This document shows, one piece after another, positions 29,670 to 38,331 of a DNA stretch of 64,000 bases. Every line of letters starts with the position of its first letter. The first letter of the stretch is position 1. This stretch comes from Leptofilum sp965223285 (GTDB taxonomy: Bacteria; Chloroflexota; Anaerolineae; Promineifilales; Promineifilaceae), in contig NZ_OZ244997.1 of assembly GCF_965223285.1 (NCBI RefSeq), positions 248,001-312,000 on the forward strand, given 5' to 3'. The notes beneath the pieces are model-generated. The model had not been told where the DNA came from. It was given only the letters and a program-made list of their open reading frames with translations, and ran no database searches. The position numbers and the translations under genes are program-made.

Positions 29670-29721
29670 TTAAGTGTGTCACAGTTTAAAATTAGATAGT
29701 AGAAAACTGCCAAACACTTAA
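29670..29721 (-). promoter_or_regulatory. Promoter and inverted-repeat operator of the CarH-like gene
   Basis: On the minus strand TTGGCA (29713-29708) and TTTAAA (29690-29685) are 17 bases apart. A perfect 8-base inverted repeat, TTAAGTGT and ACACTTAA (29721-29714 and 29677-29670), brackets the promoter; one arm touches the -35 box and the other lies after the -10 box. This layout suits repression by a tetrameric CarH-like protein. Confidence 0.5.
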
Positions 29722-29859
29722 TCATTTGCAGGGCTTATGTTAGCACGACTGTTTAGTTTTTGTCTACATTTTAGTCTGAATTGCACCGTTTACCTTGACG
29801 CTCACACTGTTATTCTGCGGCCACTTCGTTTTTTAAGGAAGGGAGCTACAATAAACAGA

Positions 29860-30486
29860 ATGATTCGTTTCACGGTGAAGCAACTTTTGGCTAAAGAGGC
29901 AGCAGAGACCTTAGGGCATCTGATTTATGTGGTGCGAGATGCTGACCTGGTTTTTTATGTGGGCCAATCGCGGCGAGATGTGTTGACGCGATTTGGAGAG
30001 CATATGCAAAAGCCGAGCCGGTTAGGTCAACTGATTCAGCTTAATGAGCCTGCTTCGGATAATTGGTCGGTGGATTTTTATGCGCTGGCCGATTGCGCCG
30101 CCTTCGTGCGACAAAAGTCGCTTTTCGCCTTACAAGAATGGCAGCATTTTGATATGGATATGGCGGAACAAGCGATGATTCAGGCGATGCGGCCCGTACT
30201 CAATCGGGATTTTAATGAGAAGCCAACGCCACTGCCAGCGGGCTACTTGGGCCATGCTGCCTTGTTTTTGCCGAAGCCCACGACGGCTACTTCGGCGATG
30301 CTCAGCACGGCCGTTTCCCCCACAACTTCCCCACAAGACCGCATTTGGCTCAACCGGATGAGCCTGCAAGGCTGGGTGCATGAGACTGCGGGCAATCGCA
30401 CTTTTTGGCGGCACGCCAGTGGCAAAACCCTCACAGAGGCAGAAATGGCTGCGTATCGGCTAGCGGGGAAATTACCAAAGATTTAA
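29860..30486 (+). CDS. GIY-YIG domain protein
   Basis: The 208-residue protein has an N-terminal GIY-YIG-like nuclease fold: LIYVVRD, then FYVGQSRRDVLTRFGEHM with the conserved Arg and His, and a late glutamate (MAEQAMIQAM) followed by N-R. The C-terminal 60 residues (QGWVHETAGNRTFWRHASGKTL) look like a separate small domain. The ATG at 29860 is chosen; a longer form from 29737 is possible. It diverges from the CarH-like gene across a 235-base spacer. Confidence 0.7.
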   Translation: MIRFTVKQLLAKEAAETLGHLIYVVRDADLVFYVGQSRRDVLTRFGEHMQKPSRLGQLIQLNEPASDNWSVDFYALADCAAFVRQKSLFALQEWQHFDMDMAEQAMIQAMRPVLNRDFNEKPTPLPAGYLGHAALFLPKPTTATSAMLSTAVSPTTSPQDRIWLNRMSLQGWVHETAGNRTFWRHASGKTLTEAEMAAYRLAGKLPKI

Positions 30487-30520
30487 TTGTGAATGGGTTC
30501 TCATTCACGATTCACAATTA
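30485..30520. repeat. AT-rich inverted repeat 'ATTGTGAAT...ATTCACAAT'
   Basis: AATTGTGAATGGG and CTCATTCACGATTCACAATT form an imperfect hairpin between the converging GIY-YIG and lipoprotein genes. The same kind of unit fills the variable arm of the cobalamin riboswitch. Confidence 0.5.
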
Positions 30521-31009
30521 TTATGGGGTTGGCGTTGGGCATGGCGGCGGTGGGGTGAAGACAATCGAGTAGCTGTTGTTGGTTTCGTCCACTTCCACAA
30601 CCTGCTGGGCAGAATCAGCTTCGGCATTAACACCAGCGACGGGCCCAGCATCAAAGGTAATCGAGGCAGTCGTTTCGCCAAGCGAGCCAAGGCCATCCAC
30701 ATTGGTTGTTGAATTGTTGATCGTCACTTCAAACGAGCCAGCGTCCCCCACGCCAAAGTTATCTACACTTACAGACACGGTGCCTGGACCACCCCAGGGA
30801 CAATCGTCGTAGGTGACGGTGTAGCCGCCAATTTCCAGGTCGGGCAGTTGAGTGGCCAATGTGGGGGGTATGGTAGGTGGTTCGGTTGGCGGGACGGGGG
30901 TTGCTGTAGAAACGGCCGTTTCGCCACAAGCCACCAAAATCAGCCCAACAATTAAGACAAACAAACCAAAAACAAATAATTTCTTCAAACGCATCATAGT
31001 CATCGCCAA
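30521..31009 (-). CDS. Lipoprotein with one CARDB domain
   Basis: The 162-residue protein has a lipoprotein signal (FVLIVGLILVAC), a Pro/Thr-rich linker and one CARDB-type beta-sandwich (LPDLEIGGYTV ... NFGVGDAGSFEVTI ... EVDETNNSYSI), ending in a Pro/Thr tail. CARDB domains occur in surface and adhesion proteins. A hairpin repeat separates it from the response regulator gene on the same strand. Confidence 0.82.
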   Translation of the reverse strand: MAMTMMRLKKLFVFGLFVLIVGLILVACGETAVSTATPVPPTEPPTIPPTLATQLPDLEIGGYTVTYDDCPWGGPGTVSVSVDNFGVGDAGSFEVTINNSTTNVDGLGSLGETTASITFDAGPVAGVNAEADSAQQVVEVDETNNSYSIVFTPPPPCPTPTP

Positions 31010-31015
31010 AATCCT

Positions 31016-31098
31016 TTAATGAGGAACACAGAGCCACAGGGAGAACGCTCTGTGAACCTCCGTGTTTCCTCTGCGCAACTCCGTGTTCCGCTTTTTCT
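31016..31098. terminator. Hairpin of the 'AACACAGAG' family
   Basis: GAGGAACACAGAGCCACAG and CTCTGTGAACCTCCGTGTTTCC can fold on each other, and a further GTGTTCCGCTTTTTC adds a T run on the plus strand. It lies between the response regulator stop and the lipoprotein gene. Confidence 0.5.
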
Positions 31099-31101
31099 TC
31101 A

Positions 31102-31752
31102 TCAACGGCCGTCCAACGAAATCAAGCCCCGCTGCGCCGCCACCGTCACTGCTTCGGTGCGATTGCCGACGTTGAGCTTGCTCAAAATGGCACTTACATG
31201 GAATTTCACCGTGCGCTCGCTGATGATGAGCTTGGCGGCAATTTCTTTGTTTTGCAGCCCCTGCGCCAGCTCTTGCAGCACTTCCAACTCGCGGGGAGTG
31301 AGCTGCTCTAGCGGCGGTTCTGGCGGCTGGGCTACCCGCTGCATCAGCTTGTGAGCCACAATCGGCTGCAGCAGCGACCCTCCTTCATGCACCACGCGAA
31401 TGGCGTTGAACAGCTCGTTGCGGGGTGCGCCCTTGAGCAAATAGCCTTGCGCACCGGCCTGAACGGCCGTTACAATGCGCTCATCTGTATCAAAAGCGGT
31501 AAACATGATGACCCGCTCATCGGGATTGGCGGCGCGGAGCTGGCGCAGCGTTTCTACCCCGTCCATCTCTGGCATTTCGATGTCCAGCAGCACCACGTCT
31601 GGTTTTGTCTCGGCGACTTGCTGAATGGTGGAACGGCCGTTGCCCGCCTGCCCCACCACCGCAAAATCTGGCTGCGTGCTCAAAATTGCCACCAAGCCAT
31701 CCCGCACCACCGGATGATCATCCGCCAGGAAGATACGAATTTGCTTACTCAT
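31102..31752 (-). CDS. NarL/LuxR-family response regulator
   Basis: The 216-residue protein has a receiver domain (LADDHPVVRDG acidic pair; VVLLDIEMPEMDG with the phosphoacceptor Asp; KG near 105) and a LuxR-type helix-turn-helix (LTPRELEVLQELAQGLQNKEIA). The ATG at 31752 overlaps the stop of the CNNM gene. The NarL-type kinase at 33132-34277, two genes upstream, is the likely partner. Confidence 0.93.
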   Translation of the reverse strand: MSKQIRIFLADDHPVVRDGLVAILSTQPDFAVVGQAGNGRSTIQQVAETKPDVVLLDIEMPEMDGVETLRQLRAANPDERVIMFTAFDTDERIVTAVQAGAQGYLLKGAPRNELFNAIRVVHEGGSLLQPIVAHKLMQRVAQPPEPPLEQLTPRELEVLQELAQGLQNKEIAAKLIISERTVKFHVSAILSKLNVGNRTEAVTVAAQRGLISLDGR

Positions 31753-33049
31753 CCCCATCTACACCTTGCTGAATAGCGCGGGGCGTCAGCAGCACCTTGT
31801 CCACCCGCCGCCAATCCATATCCATCACCTCAAAGCCAAAGCCTTCCCACTCAAATGTATCCCCAGCACGGGGAATCCGCCCTAGATAAAGCATTACAAA
31901 ACCGCCCAGCGTCTGGTAAAAATTTTGTTCTTCTTCTGGTAGTTCATCAATATTGAACAGCATCTTGAAATCGTCGATGAGCATTTTGCCATCTACCAGC
32001 CAAGAACCATCCTCCCGCTTGGTGGCTGTGGGGTCTTCGGGATCGTGAAATTCCGGGACGTCACCCACAATGGTTTCCAACAAATCGTTAAACGTCAGCA
32101 ACCCTTCCACGCCACCGTGCTCATCTAGCACAAAGGCAATCTGAGCCTTTTCCTCTTTGAACCGCTCTAGCAGTTCCAGCACGGGCAACCCTTCCGGCAC
32201 AAACAAAGCTGGCTGAATTACCGCTTCAAGATCAAGCGGTTTACCAGACAAACTTTGCGCCAATAAATCCTTCCCAAACACAATGCCTAGCAAATTATCT
32301 GCTTCATCCCGCGAAACGGGAAAACGGGAATGGCCACTTTCAATGATTTTTTGTCGGTTAACTTCCAGCGGATCATCCAGATCAAGCCAAACAATATCGG
32401 TGCGATCCGTCATGAGGGCATTTACCCTCTGGTCGTCCAGGCGGAGCACCTGCTCCACCATTTCTTCTTTTTGGGGATTGATGATGCCGCTTTCGGCACC
32501 TTGCTGCACCAAAATTTGCAGCTCCTCCACGGTAACGGGGGGCACCTCAGCAGGTTTTATGCGCAGCAAGCGCAACACCAATCTGGTAGAGAAACTCAGC
32601 AAACGCACTAGCGGCAAAGCCACTGTTGCCAGTACGTTCATGGGCCGAGCCATGAGGCTGGCGATGCGTTCTGGATTATTTAGCCCAATTTGCTTGGGCA
32701 CCAGTTCGCCAATGACCAGAGACAGGTACGTGATAATCACCACGACAATGCCTAAGCTCACGCTCTCGCTGTAAGGCCCGATAAGCGGCAGATTTTCCAG
32801 CAAGGGGGCCAAATCTGTGGCAATGGTTTGCCCCCCAAACACACCTGCCAAAATACCAATGAGGGTAATGCCAATTTGCACCGTCGAGAGAAAATCTTCG
32901 GAATCATTGGCCAAACGCAACGCCTGCTGTGCGCCCCGCTTGCCTTCGTTGGCCTGCTGCTGCAAACGGACTTTACGCGCTGAAACCACAGAAATTTCGG
33001 CCATCGCAAAGATGCCATTGGCAATAATTAAAAGCAAAACAATTATCAT
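31745..33049 (-). CDS. CNNM/CorC-type transporter-associated protein (hemolysin family)
   Basis: The 434-residue protein has the DUF21 membrane domain (four helices; starts IIVLLLIIANGIFAMAEISV), two CBS domains (about 210-330) and a C-terminal CorC_HlyC domain. Such proteins move or regulate magnesium or cobalt. It lies between the kinase and response regulator genes on one strand and overlaps the regulator start by eight bases, so the kinase-regulator pair is split by a transporter. Confidence 0.9.
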   Translation of the reverse strand: MIIVLLLIIANGIFAMAEISVVSARKVRLQQQANEGKRGAQQALRLANDSEDFLSTVQIGITLIGILAGVFGGQTIATDLAPLLENLPLIGPYSESVSLGIVVVIITYLSLVIGELVPKQIGLNNPERIASLMARPMNVLATVALPLVRLLSFSTRLVLRLLRIKPAEVPPVTVEELQILVQQGAESGIINPQKEEMVEQVLRLDDQRVNALMTDRTDIVWLDLDDPLEVNRQKIIESGHSRFPVSRDEADNLLGIVFGKDLLAQSLSGKPLDLEAVIQPALFVPEGLPVLELLERFKEEKAQIAFVLDEHGGVEGLLTFNDLLETIVGDVPEFHDPEDPTATKREDGSWLVDGKMLIDDFKMLFNIDELPEEEQNFYQTLGGFVMLYLGRIPRAGDTFEWEGFGFEVMDMDWRRVDKVLLTPRAIQQGVDGDE

Positions 33050-33131
33050 TTTTAGTTACACATATTCTCCTGAAAAGCGGAACACAGAGAGATTGGCGTA
33101 AATGTCTGCGAATCTATGTCCGTAATTATAG

Positions 33132-34277
33132 TCAAAGCGGTAGTTCTGCCTCCAGTTTTGTTCCTTGGCCGGGCGTGCTTTCGATGTGAAAACGGCCGTT
33201 CAGCAATTTCACCCGCTCATTCAACCCCACCAAACCAAATCGGCCCTGTTCCACATTTGCCGGATCAAAACCGCGGCCATTATCTTGCACAGTTAGCGTA
33301 ACCGCTTGCGGGGTTGCCACCAATTTTACCGTGATTTGGCTAGCTTGGGCGTGCTGGCAGGCATTGTTAATCGCTTCCTGAGCAATGCGGTAAATACCGC
33401 TCTCCACACGCGGCGTCAGCGGCTGATTGCCGCCCGTTACCAGCAAATCAACCGGCAGCGGGGCGGCTTCGGCCAGCAATGCCAACGCCTCGACAAGTGT
33501 ATGCCCAGCCAAGGGTGCCGCCCGTAAATCCAGCACGGAACGGCGCGCTTCTTCGAGGTTGGCTCTGGTGAGCGCGAGTGCCTGCTGCACCATTTGGCGA
33601 ATGCGGGCGGGATCAGCTTCTGCTTCCAGTAGGGCATCGGCAGATTCAAGTTGGAGGGAAACGGCCGTTAACCCCTGGGCCAATGTATCATGAATCTCCC
33701 GCGCCAGCCGATTGCGCTCCTCCACTGCCCCCACCTCCGCACTGTGCTCAAACAGGCGCGCCCGCTCCACAGCGATGCTGAGCATGTCGCCAATGGTGTA
33801 CAAAAGCTGCAAATCGTCTGGGGAGAGTTGCCGCCAGTCGGTGCTGGCCACGTTGAGCACGCCCAGCTTTTTGCCGTGAGCATACAGGGGAATGCTGGCA
33901 TGGTAACGCAGCCCATCGGTGCCATCGACCAGATTTTTCAGGCGACTGCATGCCACCACGTTCACATTGGCCGCGCCATCCAGATCACCATCCCGATACG
34001 TATCCAGGCAGTAGCAGCTCCCTTCCATTTTGTGGGGATGATGTGCCAGCACCGGGGGCAAATTTTGGGAAGCGGCTAAATAAGATTGATTGCCGTCCTC
34101 GCGCAGTAGCCAGACCCAGCCGGTTTGCAAATCCAGCAGCTCGGCCACCTGGGCCAAAATGGCGCGGAGCGTTTGCTCCAAATCGACCGAGCGATTGAGG
34201 GCTTGGGCCATACTGTTGATGATGGAAAGCTCGGCGTTGCGCCGCTGAAGCTGGCGGGCATGTTCATCGATGGACAT
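33132..34277 (-). CDS. GAF-domain NarL-type sensor histidine kinase
   Basis: The 381-residue cytoplasmic kinase has a coiled N-terminus, a GAF domain (about 25-165), a HisKA_3 H-box (LAREIHDTLAQGL) and an HATPase domain (VQDNGRGFD, GLVGLNERVKLLNG). The GAF part resembles sensors of redox or small ligands; two cysteines (SCYCLD and ACSR) could hold a cofactor. The start at 34277 is supported by a promoter immediately before it and implies a leaderless message. It should phosphorylate the regulator at 31102-31752. Confidence 0.9.
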   Translation of the reverse strand: MSIDEHARQLQRRNAELSIINSMAQALNRSVDLEQTLRAILAQVAELLDLQTGWVWLLREDGNQSYLAASQNLPPVLAHHPHKMEGSCYCLDTYRDGDLDGAANVNVVACSRLKNLVDGTDGLRYHASIPLYAHGKKLGVLNVASTDWRQLSPDDLQLLYTIGDMLSIAVERARLFEHSAEVGAVEERNRLAREIHDTLAQGLTAVSLQLESADALLEAEADPARIRQMVQQALALTRANLEEARRSVLDLRAAPLAGHTLVEALALLAEAAPLPVDLLVTGGNQPLTPRVESGIYRIAQEAINNACQHAQASQITVKLVATPQAVTLTVQDNGRGFDPANVEQGRFGLVGLNERVKLLNGRFHIESTPGQGTKLEAELPL

Positions 34278-34282
34278 AAATG

Positions 34283-34312
34283 TATTTAACTGTGAAAGGA
34301 AGATGTTGACAA
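34283..34312 (-). promoter_or_regulatory. Promoter of the GAF kinase, close to the start codon
   Basis: On the minus strand TTGTCA (34312-34307) and TAAATA (34288-34283) are 18 bases apart, with only five bases to the ATG at 34277. This implies a leaderless mRNA. The -35 box abuts the MITE-like element that starts at 34313. Confidence 0.5.
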
Positions 34313-34554
34313 GTAGGGGTGAGGCAATCGGCCACGATCTTTGCCCAGCATACGGCCGTTTCTCCGATTGCCTCGCCCTGTTCACCACAATCGGAAACGA
34401 TCTTGACTCTGCGATTCAAGGCAAGGCAGCGGTTAGACCAGGTCGTTCGTTACATCACAAATTATTCGCCACCGTTGTTCAGTTCAGGGCGAGGCGATGG
34501 CTAGACCAGATCGTTCGTTTCACCATACATTATTCGCCACCGCCTCGCCCCTAC
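34313..34554. mobile_element. MITE-like element with GTAGGGG-GAGGC ends
   Basis: The 242-base segment starts with GTAGGGGTGAGGC (34313-34325) and ends with its near-perfect complement GCCTCGCCCCTAC (34542-34554). Inside are two direct copies of a 45-base unit, 34430-34474 and 34497-34542 (TAGACCAGGTCGTTCGTT ... TTATTCGCCACCG). No open reading frame and no clear target-site duplication. It fills the space between two diverging genes. Confidence 0.55.
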
Positions 34555-34570
34555 TATACAATCCTCCCTC

Positions 34571-35344
34571 ATGTTATTGGCACTGGACATAGGCAACACA
34601 AATATTACGCTGGGGGTGTGGAACGGCCGTTCCTGGCAACATACCTGGCGACTGCTCACCAACCCATCCCAAACGGCCGATGAGTACGGCATTATTTTGA
34701 AGATGTTGCTAAAGGAAGCGGGGGTATTAACGGCTGTTGATCAAGCAATCATGGCCAGCGTGGTGCCTGCACTCAGCCAAACCTTTGGTCAGATTTGCGT
34801 AGAGCAGCTAGACGTTCCCTTGCTAACTGTGAATTCAGACACGCCCATGAGCCTCGCTATTTTGGCCGATGTCCCCTCGGCCGTTGGTGCAGACAGGCTA
34901 GTGAACGCCGTCGCTGCCTTTGAGCTATTCCAGGGGCCGTGCATCATCATCGACATGGGTACGGCCACCAAGTTTGATCTGGTCTCTGCCCGACAGGAAT
35001 TTTTAGGTGGGGTGATTGCGCCTGGGCTGGGGCTGGCTGCCGAAGCATTGGCGAGCCGCGCCGCCAAGCTGAGCCAGGTCGCGCTAGAAGCCCCGCCGCA
35101 AACCATCGGCAAGAATACTGTACACGCCATGCAGTCTGGTCTGGTGTTTGGCTATTTGTCACTCATCGAAGGGTTGGTCGCCCGGCTCAAGGCAGAACAT
35201 CCCGACCATGCCCAAAAGATTCACACATTGGGCACGGGTGGACTCATTGATTTGATGGCACCGCATACGGCCGTTATCGACCACATAGACCCTTGGCTGA
35301 CGTTGACGGGCTTGCGCGTTATTCATGAACGGGTGACAAGGTGA
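34571..35344 (+). CDS. coaX: Type III pantothenate kinase
   Basis: The 257-residue enzyme catalyses the first step of coenzyme A synthesis. The acetate/sugar kinase fold motifs are clear: LLALDIGNTNITLGVW at the start, the pantothenate-site AVGADRLVNAVAA, and IIDMGTATKFDLV plus GGVIAPGLGL. The stop overlaps the next gene's GTG start. Upstream is the MITE-like element, whose 3' end is close to its presumed promoter. Confidence 0.95.
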   Translation: MLLALDIGNTNITLGVWNGRSWQHTWRLLTNPSQTADEYGIILKMLLKEAGVLTAVDQAIMASVVPALSQTFGQICVEQLDVPLLTVNSDTPMSLAILADVPSAVGADRLVNAVAAFELFQGPCIIIDMGTATKFDLVSARQEFLGGVIAPGLGLAAEALASRAAKLSQVALEAPPQTIGKNTVHAMQSGLVFGYLSLIEGLVARLKAEHPDHAQKIHTLGTGGLIDLMAPHTAVIDHIDPWLTLTGLRVIHERVTR

Positions 35345-36879
35345 CAGAATTGCAGAGGAAACTAGCCCCTAACCACTATATACTGTTTACCGCTTACTGC
35401 TTACTACTTACTGCTCTAACGGCCTGCGGCCTGGCAAACCCGCCCCGGCTGGCGACGGCAACGGCCCAAGCAGCCTTTACCCCCACGCCCAGCCCAGAAC
35501 CGCTTATTTTGCCGGTGGCTACACCAACGGCCGTTCCCGGCAGCAATCCAGAAGCAGAATCAATTCAAGCCGACCCCAATCCATCCATCACCGTTTGGGT
35601 CAATGAAACGTCTGACGCCCATGAGGCGATGCTCGACGACATGGCGGCCGATTTCTCGGCGGAATACAGTGTGGATGTGGAGATGGTGCTGGTGTCGCCA
35701 CAGATTTTGCCCGATTTGGTGATTACGGCCGTTCTCTCCGACACCCTCCCCGACATCATTCTGCACCCGCTGGAATACAGCGTGGGCTGGGCAGAGCAAG
35801 GCGTGTTCGATGTAGCTGCCAATGCCGAGGCACTGACTGCGTTAGACCCAGCTACCTTTAATCCAGATGCGTTAGCATTGGTACAAACCAGCCTCGGCCA
35901 ACCGGCCGCGTTGCCCAGCAGCGGCTACCACCAGCTCATCATCTACCGCACAGATTGGTTTGCCCAGCGGAATCTGGCCGTGCCCAACAGCTTCGCCACC
36001 CTTTCCGCCGCCGCCGAAGCCACCACTGACCGAGACAATCTGATTGCGGGTTTTGTAGTACCCACCGAGGCCAATCTGGTAACCACCCAGCAGATTTTTG
36101 AGCACATGGCACTGGCCAACGGCTGCCAGTTGGTAGATGAAGCGGGCGAGCTAAGGCTGCTCGAACCTAGCTGCGCCGAAGCACTCAACTTTTATTACAC
36201 CATCATCAACCAAAACAGCCCCATCGGCGTACAAACAGACACCAGCACCCGCAATGCCTACCTGGCAGGACGGACAGGCCTCATCATGGGGCCACCCAGC
36301 CTGCTGCCACAGATTGCTGGCTTAGACCCTGCTGCCCCACCCCGCTGCCTGGAATGTACCGCCACGCCTGATTTTCTGGCGCAAAACAGCGGCTTTGTCA
36401 CGGCACTCGATGGAGCTGAGTTTGGCAATATTAATTTGCTGGGGATTACGAGTGCGGCAGATAGGGAAACGGCCGTTCTCTTTGCCACGTACTGGTTCAA
36501 TGAAGGGTACAGCCAATGGCTGTCCGTCGCTTCTGAGCGGAAGGTACCGATGCGCTTAGGTACACAATCTGAGCCACGCCATTTTATTGATAGCTGGGGC
36601 AGCCAGCCGCTAATGGAGAGCAGCCAAACATTGGTTTCGCTTTATGGGGAAGAGGTGGTTGCCATCTTGCGCGACGGCATTGCTACCACCGGACGTTGGG
36701 GCTTGCCGCAGGGCCAGGGTGAGCTAATAACCACCCTGTATGAAGAACTAACGCTTTCCATCGTGTTGCAGGAAATGTTGAGTGGCTATTTCTCAACCGA
36801 TACCTCTATAATAGAGGCGTATAATCGCATTATTGAACTCATACCAAACTACGCTTTTCCAAACCTAACCGAAGAGTAA
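35341..36879 (+). CDS. Extracellular solute-binding lipoprotein
   Basis: The 512-residue protein starts at GTG 35341, overlapping the coaX stop. It has a lipoprotein signal (LLLTALTAC), a Pro/Thr linker and a type-1 solute-binding fold of the sugar-ABC kind (ITVWVNETSDAHEAMLDDMAADF, TGLIMGPPSLLPQI). No permease or ATPase gene is nearby, so the partner is elsewhere. Its signal peptide is partly encoded by a repeat of the TTACCGCTTACTG family (35382-35415), which is otherwise intergenic. Confidence 0.85.
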   Translation: MTELQRKLAPNHYILFTAYCLLLTALTACGLANPPRLATATAQAAFTPTPSPEPLILPVATPTAVPGSNPEAESIQADPNPSITVWVNETSDAHEAMLDDMAADFSAEYSVDVEMVLVSPQILPDLVITAVLSDTLPDIILHPLEYSVGWAEQGVFDVAANAEALTALDPATFNPDALALVQTSLGQPAALPSSGYHQLIIYRTDWFAQRNLAVPNSFATLSAAAEATTDRDNLIAGFVVPTEANLVTTQQIFEHMALANGCQLVDEAGELRLLEPSCAEALNFYYTIINQNSPIGVQTDTSTRNAYLAGRTGLIMGPPSLLPQIAGLDPAAPPRCLECTATPDFLAQNSGFVTALDGAEFGNINLLGITSAADRETAVLFATYWFNEGYSQWLSVASERKVPMRLGTQSEPRHFIDSWGSQPLMESSQTLVSLYGEEVVAILRDGIATTGRWGLPQGQGELITTLYEELTLSIVLQEMLSGYFSTDTSIIEAYNRIIELIPNYAFPNLTEE

Positions 36880-36925
36880 TTGGAGATTCTTTTAGTTCCT
36901 AATCTCCTTATCTCCTCAACAAAAT
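36880..36925 (+). terminator. Weak hairpin of the 'GGAGATT' family
   Basis: TTGGAGATT and AATCTCCTTATCTCC can pair after the solute-binding gene. It is a shortened member of the family seen at 9523 and 26046. Confidence 0.35.
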
Positions 36926-36940
36926 CTATTCCTTTTTATC

Positions 36941-37939
36941 ATGACTTCCACTTTGCCTTTCACAGAAGAACCTTTTGGCATTCTAACCGACGACAACTTA
37001 TACCTGGACTGCATATTGGTAAAACCAACCGGCATGAGCGATGAGGAACTGCGCACCATTCGCGTGTGGGTGCCTAAATTCCCGCTCACCAAATCGAGCG
37101 TGATCACCTGCGCCCGACAGGAAGTACGTTCACACGGGGCCAGGCGCAAGGTAGCTCACCTCGTATTCGATTTGCGCGGCACGGGGGAGAGCGAAGGGGT
37201 GTTGGGGGATCATGATTTTCAAAAAGATTTGCACGCCATTGCCGAATGGGCCAAGGAGCGATTCGGCCGTATTAGTTTCGGGCTTTTAGGCACGCCAGGA
37301 TCAGAAGACGGCCGTGTTCATCTGTGGCCGTTGCGGGCGGGGTCCGTAATGGAAAGTTACCATTATCCGCCCACTGGTGCGCTGCTGCCTCCCACCGTGC
37401 TCTACCTGTCTACCTATGGCAACTTTAGTCAGCACGATGACGCGATTTGCAGCCAGTTGGCGGAAGCAGGCTACCACGTATATGGGCTAGACCCGCTGCG
37501 CTATTTGCTTCACGCCAGTGCCAATCACCGCCTCAAGCCAGATGATTTGGCCGCCGATTTGCAAATTCTCATTCAAATGCTGCCCAGTAAACCGATCATC
37601 ATCGGGCAACCATTGGCGGCGGGGCTGGGATTGATGTGGACCAGCCGCGTGAACAAGGTCGCTGGCGTCATCAGCGTTGGCCGCGCCCAGGCGGGGCTTT
37701 CACCCAGCCATATCTTCCAGAATAGTAATCCTTACACCTACCTGCTGCACCGCCGCGTGGGCGATATTTCACCACGGCCGTTAGCACTGGTGCAGCTTCA
37801 GGGCAATCCGCTAGGCGGGGAAGAAGATGAGCTGGCAACGTTGATGCAAAGCAGCAAGATGCCGCACCGCTTGGAGCAAGTGAGCCGCCTGTCTGTGGAG
37901 CTTTTGCTGGAACTGTTGACCTGGATGCAACGGCCGTAA
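36941..37939 (+). CDS. Alpha/beta hydrolase-like protein
   Basis: The 332-residue protein shows DLRGTGESEG, the typical oxyanion-side motif of CocE/NonD-like alpha/beta hydrolases. The usual G-x-S-x-G elbow is unclear: the expected place reads IIIGQPLAAGLGL, with no serine. The central 90 residues (about 100-190) are unusual. It may be a non-catalytic relative. It follows the solute-binding gene by 61 bases. Confidence 0.6.
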   Translation: MTSTLPFTEEPFGILTDDNLYLDCILVKPTGMSDEELRTIRVWVPKFPLTKSSVITCARQEVRSHGARRKVAHLVFDLRGTGESEGVLGDHDFQKDLHAIAEWAKERFGRISFGLLGTPGSEDGRVHLWPLRAGSVMESYHYPPTGALLPPTVLYLSTYGNFSQHDDAICSQLAEAGYHVYGLDPLRYLLHASANHRLKPDDLAADLQILIQMLPSKPIIIGQPLAAGLGLMWTSRVNKVAGVISVGRAQAGLSPSHIFQNSNPYTYLLHRRVGDISPRPLALVQLQGNPLGGEEDELATLMQSSKMPHRLEQVSRLSVELLLELLTWMQRP

Positions 37940-37959
37940 ATCCCCGCTAAAAAACCTCG

Positions 37960-38331
37960 TTAATCGTGGCTCTCAATCGAGAATGGGTTGCCTTCGGGAT
38001 CACGGCCGTCGCAAACCCACACGCCAGGAGCAGCCGAGCGCACCTCATCAACAGATACCCCTTTGCGCACCAGCTCCGCTCGCGCCGCGTGAATATTGTC
38101 CACACCAAACACAATTTTGGGCGTGTCGGCGCCCAATCTGCCCTGACCACCGCCATGCAGAGCCAGGATCACCCCACCCGCATCCAGCGTCACCCAATAT
38201 TGGTCTGCGTAACTGTCTAGTTCAGCGGGGTACATCACGGCAAGCTCAAAAACATCCCGATAAAATTGAACCTGAGCGTCCATGTCTGCCACATACACAA
38301 TAATTTCAATCAAACCTGCTGTTTTCATCAA
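37960..38331 (-). CDS. VOC-family (glyoxalase-like) protein
   Basis: The 123-residue protein has the two beta-alpha-beta-beta-beta units of the VOC fold: LIEIIVYVADMDAQVQFYRDVF at the start and GVWVCDGRDPEGNPFSIE at the end with the usual metal-site glutamate. It could be a dioxygenase, isomerase or resistance protein; the substrate is open. It stands alone with GGAGG before the start. Confidence 0.88.
   Translation of the reverse strand: MMKTAGLIEIIVYVADMDAQVQFYRDVFELAVMYPAELDSYADQYWVTLDAGGVILALHGGGQGRLGADTPKIVFGVDNIHAARAELVRKGVSVDEVRSAAPGVWVCDGRDPEGNPFSIESHD

Noticed and set aside
34430..34542. Regularly spaced repeats resembling the start of a CRISPR array
   Set aside because: There are only two copies of a 45-base unit, inside a MITE-like element, with no cas genes. 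No CRISPR array is present in the window.
36941..37939. Naming this a catalytic alpha/beta hydrolase
   Set aside because: The DLRGTGESEG motif fits, but I could not find the nucleophile serine elbow, so only a fold-level name is given.
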